Assembly: GCA_032622095.1 (NCBI GenBank)
Contig: CP136063.1
Location: forward strand, 82,873,980 to 82,937,979
Reading direction: 5' to 3'
Source: Siphonodentalium dalli
Taxonomy: Eukaryota > Mollusca > Scaphopoda > Gadilida > Siphonodentaliidae
DNA: 64,000 nt
In this document: positions 57,678-64,000 of the stretch, in pieces
Position numbering within the stretch: position 1 is the stretch's first letter
Layout: each line of letters begins with the position of its first letter
Program-made: the position numbers and the translations under genes
The notes under the pieces: model-generated
Databases searched by the model: none
What the model was told of the DNA's origin: nothing
The model's input: only the letters and a program-made list of their open reading frames with translations

Positions 57678-58068
57678 ATCTCAAAGCAGCATAAAAAACA
57701 CTCTGCCAGGTGATTGGGTTAAACTATGAGTAAGATATTTGTGGTGAAATAAAATATACTTTACATTCTATTGATTCATTTAAAGAAGGTTCACGAATCT
57801 GTCAATTCAGGGTGTCTAACGCATTTATACATTTATGATACCTGTAATATTTTGGTATGGGAAATTTTCTGCGAATCTGACGGTAGTTTCAAAAGCACTG
57901 ACTTTTAAATACAAAAGGTGAGGCTCCGAGCAAAGACATTTGTAAGTTGTCTTAAGGATCAGTGGTTTTGATTTTTGCAAAATAAGGTAATTTGTATGTG
58001 TTATTTTTAAACAGTATCAATATATGTTAGCATTGTCGCCTATGGAAAACATTTAGTTCCTTCTAACC
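57678..58068. mobile_element. MITE, GGTTAGAAGGAACTAAAT type (left end lost)
   Basis: Same as 53552-53944 with few changes, ending ATTTAGTTCCTTCTAACC. The left roughly 55 bp with the other terminus are absent. Same orientation as 53496-53944, so the pair flank the transposase as direct repeats. Confidence 0.83.
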
Positions 58069-58074
58069 AATACT

Positions 58075-58530
58075 AATAGAAAGAGTAAAATCCAAAATGG
58101 CTCCCATCTAGAGGTCATCCCAAAGATCCATATGAAGTTTAGTGATGATTGGATGAGGGAGTTGGGGGTGAGGTGATGGATTCAATCTAAGATGGCTGCT
58201 GGAGGCTGGCTCCCATCTAGAGGTCACCCGAAGATCCCTATGAAGATTGGTGATGATCGGTTGAGGCAGGTGGCCTGTAGGGTGTGCCGAAGGATTTAGT
58301 CATGCGAAGAGTAAAATACAAGATGCAAGCTAGAGGCCATGTTTTGCATCGAAAATCTTCAAATTTGAAGGCTCCCATCCAAAGGTGATCTAAAACACGC
58401 CTATAAATTTTCAAAACAATTCTCCAATAAATGTGGACTGCAGGGTGCGGCCATGGATTCAAATTTGAAATCCAAGACGGCTGCTGGTGGCCACGTTTTG
58501 TAAAAAAAATTCGGATACTGCATGTCAACT
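58075..58530 (+). repeat. AAGATGGC repeat array 3
   Basis: GGCTCCCATCTAGAGGTCA at 58100 and 58206, GATCCATATGAAGTTTAGTG, ATCCAAGACGGCTGCTGGTG. Ends at GTAAAAAAAATTCGG. Confidence 0.82.
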
Positions 58531-58689
58531 GCTATTCACAGTGATACCACTTGACTGCGGTTCACTTGAGGTACGACCTGTCATTACCAGCCTACAACTT
58601 TGTTAATATGAACCCATTAACTGCAGTATATACTTCTATTTTTGAGCAGTTATACTCAAAATTTAATAATCAGAGAATTAGGCAGGTTC

Positions 58690-59330
58690 CCCTTTTGGAC
58701 ATGGCAAAAATTAACAAGATGGCCATTGGCGACCATGTTTTTTCAATGAAATTCAGAAAAATGTCTTGCATCATCAAGAGGTCACCCCGAAGATCCATAT
58801 GAAGTTTGGTGAGATTGGATGAGGGATGTTGTCTGTACAGCAAAGGATTTAGTCATGCAAATTGTAAAATCCAAGATGGCTGCTGACGGCCATGCTCCTA
58901 TCTAGAGGTTATCCATAACATGCTTTGTAAAGTTTGAAAACAATTCTCAAATAAATGCGGGCTGCAGTGATGGATTCAAATTTGAAATCCATGATGGCTG
59001 CTGTGGCCATTTTTTTAACGAATTTCTGAGGTCACCCCAAAGATCCATATGAAGTTTGGTGATAATCGGATGAGAGATGTGACCTGTAGGGTGTGTTGTT
59101 AGCACATGCATGCAAGCACCAATGGATGGACGATGGACACTAAACCATGGCAATAGCTATAAATAGTAAGCTCCCATCTAAAGGTCACCCGGGTGATCCA
59201 TATGAAGTTTGGTGAATATCGGATAATGGATGTGGCCTGCAAGGGTGTGCTACAGAGAAATTGTTGACGGACGTATGCAACATACCATGGCAATAGCGTA
59301 AACTTGACTTTGTAAGTTGAGCTAAAAAGC
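58690..59330 (+). repeat. AAGATGGC repeat array 4
   Basis: Units at 58715, 58875, 58990 and 59165, with GATCCATATGAAGTTTGGTG in each. Two units carry an ACACTAAACCATGGCAATAGC tail variant. Confidence 0.82.
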
Positions 59331-59429
59331 AATTGACTTTGTTCTAAATTTCATTATTAATAAAAGACAAATATCAAAACATCTGTTGACTGGTAATCTG
59401 GCTTAAAATTGAATACTATTCAAAACCCC

Positions 59430-59695
59430 AAACCCTTTCATGACTGGAACTTCCGGAAATTTTGCGAAAACCCTGTGCCAATGCATTCTCTTATATATGC
59501 GAGTTTCCCATAGGGAGCCTCACATATATAAGAGAATGCATTGGCACCTAACAATATTTACCATGACCTTGTAAGACAGTGCATTTTCATATAAATGTGA
59601 GGCTTCCTATGGGAGACTCAAATATATAAGAGAATGTGCTGGCACAGGATCTTTAAAGCTGCATCAATGCAGCTCCCATCATGGAAGGGTTAAAT
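59430..59695. mobile_element. MITE, AATGCATTCTCTTATATATG family (complete)
   Basis: AACCCTTTCATGACTGGAAC ... CTCCCATCATGGAAGGGTTAA, two hairpin blocks (59476-59546 and 59576-59645). Lies about 60 bases downstream of COA7 exon 2's donor, in the intron. Confidence 0.87.
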
Positions 59696-59752
59696 GTATA
59701 CAGAAAGTTAATGAAAGAGATAAACCATCTTTAATACTTAGAGAGTGCTAAC

Positions 59753-59893
59753 CTTTGCCGACAATTCTGTTTTTCCCGTAACGGTAGCAGCTTTGGTTAT
59801 AATTGAGCTCATCACAGTTGATCTTGAACTGTCTGTCTGCACCAACAAAGTCTTTCCTGATTCCATCCAGAAACTCAGCCAATCTGTGGCAGC
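59753..59893 (-). CDS. COA7: Cytochrome c oxidase assembly factor 7, exon 2
   Basis: 141 bases between acceptor ATTGCAG (complement of 59894-59900) and donor AAAG/GTTAGC (complement of 59747-59752). It reads (G)CHRLAEFLDGIRKDF, then QFKINCDELNYNQSCYRYGK, ending IVGKG. It aligns with the human COA7 segment GCYRL..YLEGIRK.F......LK.NC......SCYKLG.....GKG. It ends with one base (G) of a codon completed by GT of exon 3, giving GKG-GGEK, exactly where human has GKGG. The intron to exon 3 is about 11.8 kb and filled with repeats. The preceding exon should supply about 35 residues ending in Gly; it was not found. Confidence 0.88.
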
Positions 59894-60000
59894 CTGCAAT
59901 AATACAAACATTGAATCAACAAAAACATCAACAATTTTATAGGTACAAGTCAGTGCTAGACTGAGAGCTCAAAATTTTCATCTCTCATTGACAACCAGTC

Positions 60001-60307
60001 TAAAGCCGCTTTCACACATGTCCGTTTCTCCGATGCGTTTCCTTGCGTTTCTAATATTTTAACGCATCCGGAAAACGCATCGGTCAAAACAGTGATAATA
60101 TCACTGGGTCTTTCACACATGTGCGTTTGCCGGATGCGTTTCTTTTTGTTCATGTCTCGGACTTGAAATGCTGCGTTTCTAAAAAAGCATACACAAGCAT
60201 GTGTGGCTAGCTTCACTATTTCGACCGATGCGTTTTCCGGATGCGTTAAAATATTAGAAACGCAAGGAAACGCACCCGAGAAACGGACATGTGTGAAAGC
60301 GGCTTTA
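60001..60307. mobile_element. MITE with TAAAGCCGCTTTCACACATG ends
   Basis: Ends TAAAGCCGCTTTCACACATG / CATGTGTGAAAGCGGCTTTA. Arms continue through GTCCGTTTCTCCGATGCG and AATATTTTAACGCATCCGG with complement at 60230-60290. Internal ATGCGTTT words repeat. TA/TA at both outer ends. The long minus frame across it is not a gene. Confidence 0.87.
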
Positions 60308-60571
60308 AGGTTTCAAATTGGGAGAAGTCACTTCTCCCTGTGTGTTCATTAGGGAGAAGTGGACTGTTATCAGGGAGAAGAAACAATGGCTGAAATTCAA
60401 TTTACACACCAACATGCCCCTTCTATGATCTAATAAGTATTATACAGTACAAGAGTTCATTTATAAAACCATTATAATGAGTAAGAACACCATTACCATA
60501 AGTAGATGTACTTTAAAGACATGTTGTGGACTTATTTCATTGAATAAAACCATCTAAACACTATCCCTACC

Positions 60572-60720
60572 AACCCTTTCATGATGGGAGCTGCACTGGT
60601 GTAGCATTAAAGACACTGTGTCAGTGCATTCTCTTAAATATGCGAGTCTCCCAAAGGGAGCCTCGCATATATAAGAGAATGCACTGGCTTACAAGGTCAA
60701 GGTAAATATTGTTAGGTCAA
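60572..60720. mobile_element. MITE, AATGCATTCTCTTATATATG family (left half)
   Basis: AACCCTTTCATGATGGGAGC ... GCATTCTCTTAAATATGCGA hairpin, CAAGGTCAAGGTAAATATTG linker, then breaks off at GTCAATGCAATTGCC, where the second block should begin. Confidence 0.82.
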
Positions 60721-60980
60721 TGCAATTGCCGCGATGTTCACTTTAAAATTGATGCATGGATGCTCCTAACTTCGCAGTCAGATCCGAATAAATCTGAGTA
60801 TGCATTCATGGGCACCCATCGATGAAGCAACGTGAATCGCAATTCAGCATAACATTTCCTCGTTTTGGAGGGTAAACTAATCATGCATATAAACAAATTT
60901 GGTTTATACTAGCAACATTCACAAATTCATCTGAAGAGAAAATTTGCAAATATTAATCTCCAATAAAACTTAATTCCTAA

Positions 60981-61376
60981 CAAGCCTGGAAATAGTGTCA
61001 GTCTGACATTTGCAGAATGAGGTCCCCAGAGGGTGAATTTAGTGACGCTATCCCGCATGGCAAATTCACCCTCTGGGGCCTCATTCTGTTTAGGCTTCAA
61101 CTGCTACTGGAGACGTTGGGATCAGATTAAATTTCCCCAGTTGAAGTGGGTAATGTTCACCCATTAGTCACCTTGATTATGCATTTTATCTTCTGTAAAT
61201 TATGGGATATAGAAACTGAACAGAAGGGAATAAGTAACTAAAATGATATTAATTTGAGACTATAGAGACTTCCAAAAAGATGAGGCAGAATGAGGTTCCC
61301 AGAAGAAATATTTGGTGATGCTAGCCTGCTGTGCATGATAGCCTCACTAAATTCACCCTCTGGGGACCCCATCAAT
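60981..61376. mobile_element. MITE, GCAGAATGAGGTCCCCAGAG family
   Basis: CAAGCCTGGAAATAGTGTCA start; first hairpin 61013-61092, second 61287-61370. Interior matches 13300-13490 in reverse orientation. The right terminus is truncated. Confidence 0.82.
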
Positions 61377-61957
61377 GTCTGCTCTTAATACATGTTCAGA
61401 TTCTATATGCAATGAAGATATGCGAAATATAAGAGTTTTCGATGAACAGTTTCAGAAAATTCTTGAGTGAATTTTTGGGAAAAATGTGCATCTACCAGTA
61501 GGTCTTTAAGGTGCGCACAACAGCCCTAAATGGGAATCCTGTTTGATAATGTGTGACATAGCTTTTTTTTCTTCAGTCTACAAAACACACATTGTGGAAG
61601 CTGATCAACCAGGGCAGATGATACTGTAACAAAATCAAGAGAGAATTGTAGAGTCCACACTCAAGGTTGATGAGTACCATGCTCTCAAAATGGCCAAAGC
61701 GAGTGCAAACTTACAGACACAATATATGGGGAACTGACACAAAACGTAGCATTTTGACTGTTACTAGCTAGCACACACCTGTATGCCAGTTTATTTTTAA
61801 AAACAAGTTGATACCTTATTTGTTCCGAAATACTCAGTAGTTTTCAATAACATTCTGATCAAAGTTGCCAGTCGGTGATTCATGGAATACACCTGTCCAT
61901 ACTTCTAGGAGAATCCTTCGACTAATAACTTTGGTCAGAATGTTAAAACAAACAACT
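61377..61957. other. Unassigned upstream of COA7 exon 2
   Basis: No COA7-like exon or repeat family recognised on either strand. Confidence 0.4.
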
Positions 61958-62281
61958 ACCGCTATTCTCAAAGTAATTGACCAGAAAAACGGGGTGATAC
62001 CCCGGTGATACCGGTAATAAACGGTAGCTGTATCGAGGCGGTCATGGCAGTGGAATTACGGTATTGGGCGATGATACCGCGGTCTTTTAGCGGGCACCGC
62101 ATTAATTTTTTTTGAATACCGCAGTGATTTTCATGGAACACTTTGAGGGGAGGTATTTACTCCCACATACGTTAACAAGCGGTATCAGTACCGCGGTATT
62201 GGAGGATACCGCGGTATAGTACCGCAGTATTAACGGGGTGACACCACGTTGCTGGTGGTCAATTACTTTAAGTATAGCGGT
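61958..62281. mobile_element. MITE with ACCGCTATTCTCAAAGTAAT ends
   Basis: Ends ACCGCTATTCTCAAAGTAAT + TGACC / GGTCAATTACTTTAAGTATAGCGGT. TA abuts both ends. Interior has many ATACCGCGGTAT-type palindromic words (62068, 62190, 62208 and others). Confidence 0.85.
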
Positions 62282-62432
62282 ATGAGTTTGGACACAAATG
62301 AGATATCAGTTTGTTTGAAAAATAGTATAGCATATACTTTTGGCTGTCAAAATACTATGTACATGTAATGTGTCATATCCTAGTTTATTACCTTTTTCCA
62401 CGTTGCTTGTCGTGTTTGCGATCAAATCAGCC

Positions 62433-62657
62433 ATTTTGCAGCATTAAAGATCCTGTGCCAGCACATTATCTTATATATGCGAGCCTCCCATAGGAAGCCT
62501 CACAAATATAACAGAATGCACTGGCTAACAAGGTCAAGGTAAATATTGTTAAGCCAATGTATTGTCTTATATATATGGGAGACTCGCATATATAAGAGAA
62601 TGCATTGGCACAGGGTCTTCATAAAATTTCAGGAACCTCCAGTCATGGAGGGGTTAT
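62433..62657. mobile_element. MITE, AATGCATTCTCTTATATATG family (left TIR lost)
   Basis: GCAGCATTAAAGATCCTGTG, hairpin 62453-62526, CAAGGTCAAGGTAAATATTG linker, second hairpin to 62611, CCAGTCATGGAGGGGTTATA end. The outer left terminus is replaced by unrelated sequence. Confidence 0.83.
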
Positions 62658-63479
62658 ACAACAAAGTAATGGCAGTTAGAAGTTTAGACAGTAATGGTCA
62701 TTCAATAGGCATGTCTATCTATGGTACTTTGAGATATTCAACTTGAGTGTAATTGAATAATATTAATAAAATGTGAATTTGGCTTCCGGTTAGATCCGCC
62801 ATTATATTATTTATAGTTATGTAACACAGGGACAGCCCTCAAAATTAGGAAAATTGTCACATGGAAAATTTTATATTGTGGCATGTTAGATTCCAAATGT
62901 TGTCACAGAGTTCACCATGGCATTGCTTATTGCCATGGCCATTTTTTTAAGACTGCAGCGATGTGGATAGAGATTGCCCTTTGTGGTGTGTCCAACTTGA
63001 AATTTCAACTTGGTCACCCCCCCCCCCCCCCCCCCCAACACAAACATTATGAATATTCAGTTCATAAAAATATAAGCCAGTTGTTATTATAAGTTTAATT
63101 GAGCCATGGTTATTCAACCAGTGGGTACTACAAATTCCATTCCCATGAAATAAGACATTACTAGTACATCAGATCAGAAAATATGTACATACAACTTTCA
63201 ATATTCATACAATATGATGTGTTAGAAGAATGAAATGGGCTGAAATTGGCAACACAGACATTATTATAATCAAGTTAAAACTGTTATGATAATCTGTTAG
63301 AACTGATGCAAAAGCTTTTTCTTTTCAGTGCATTTATATGGTACTAGCGGGTGTATACGTCGGACGTCGGTGCACATGCAAAATGTGGCAAAATTTAAAT
63401 TGAAACCTATTAAAGAGCGTTCATTTTGCGGTACTTTGTTCTGATAAGGTAAACAAATAAAGGTAATGTTGGTGGAGTT
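62658..63479. other. Unassigned, with C run
   Basis: C run at 63018-63036 (CCCC...CAACAC). No exon or repeat family recognised. Confidence 0.4.
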
Positions 63480-63960
63480 GTGAACCAGCCCAAGGGCCGA
63501 AATACACAACAACAACAAATTTCAATGAGATCTGCCAGTAGTTCCTGAGAACTGCGATGCCCATGCAGATATGAATGATGTCATAACCTCAAAACACAAC
63601 GTTGTGTGATACATGACCCGGCCCATGTCACCCAGAAGACCGAAATACATGCCCATACCAAATTTCAGTATGATCAGCCAAGCGCTTCCCGTTTTGTCTG
63701 TGTGGATATGTCACAACATTATGCCGGGTGGAGTCCGGGCCAAGCTCATGTTACCCGGAGAGGCGGAAAAACATGTCCCTACCAAAGACGACATCGGGAG
63801 AAGTCCTGACCCATCCGACATTATCCGGAAGGCCCAAATACATGCCCGTACGATCCAGCCATTAAATCCCGAGAAATTGGTTTGCCGATGCGGATATGTC
63901 ATAACATCAAAACGCGACGTCGGACAGAGACCGAGCCAATGTCACTCCCTAGTAGAAAAT
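63480..63960 (+). repeat. Tandem repeat, about 145-bp unit, running towards the window end
   Basis: At least three units: CCGAAATACATGCCCATACC or its kin (63498, 63640, 63833), GATATGTCATAACATCAAAA (63573, 63705, 63893), and GAC/GTCGGACAGAGACC-like joins, GCCCATGTCACCCAGAAGAC. Frames across it are repeat translations. Confidence 0.75.
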
Positions 63961-64000
63961 ACACTTAGATATGAAATTTACTTTCGATCCATCCATAAAC

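Noticed and set aside
59956-60216. 86-codon minus frame next to COA7 exon 2, considered as COA7 exon 1
   Set aside because: It lies inside the MITE at 60001-60307 and has no COA7 similarity.

Overview
The window looks like animal nuclear DNA, most likely from a lophotrochozoan and probably a marine mollusc. It is AT-rich with no bacterial-style gene packing. The two recognisable host genes are split by introns with GT/AG borders and are buried in short non-autonomous transposons. Mollusc affinity is inferred from repeat style: a 'CCATAACTCTGGTGAAAATT' tandem repeat, 'AAGATGGC' repeats, and Helitron-like elements with internal tandem units ending in a hairpin plus CTAG. No marker gene proves it.

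Host genes, both on the minus strand. (1) At the left edge, two coding exons (3446-3646 and 44-406) join in phase into a 187-residue protein. It carries the 'ID..I..I.WL+QEL-.EMR..D..L.RQ.M' signature I recognise from the FAM167 family. (2) On the right, exons 59753-59893 and 47547-47983 are exons 2 and 3 of COA7, the Sel1-repeat mitochondrial cytochrome c oxidase assembly factor. They are separated by an intron of about 11.8 kb. Exon 1 of COA7 is not convincingly visible.

Mobile coding remnants. A Mutator-like transposase, broken by frameshifts but with one apparent intact intron, sits inside the COA7 intron (54417-56674). A fragment resembling a zinc-binding-loop His-Me homing endonuclease lies next to it on the other strand (54115-54380). 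A 5'-truncated, frameshifted non-LTR retrotransposon (reverse transcriptase plus C-terminal zinc-knuckle region) lies at 36215-37668.

Everything else is repeats. 0.8-5.3 kb: three large foldback structures, one with arms of 16-bp units in two alternating flavours. 6-9.4 kb: MITEs, a CCATGGTGG-word repeat, and three head-to-tail Helitron-like elements whose partner array lies inverted at 19.2-20.6 kb. 10-18 kb: a near-perfect 147-bp palindrome, more MITEs and the second CCATGGTGG element. 21-36 kb: AT-rich DNA with an unusual AGATATCT word array (26.0-27.3 kb), hairpin MITEs and segmental duplicates. 36-41 kb: the retrotransposon and its duplicated surroundings, and a TGACTAA cluster. 41-47 kb: mollusc-type tandem repeats and poly-G/C-headed elements. 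48-59 kb (COA7 intron): AAGATGGC repeats, two sister MITE families and the transposase. 59-64 kb: MITEs and another tandem repeat.

No tRNA, rRNA, CRISPR or bacterial feature was found. Most long open frames in this window are translations of repeats and were not called as genes.
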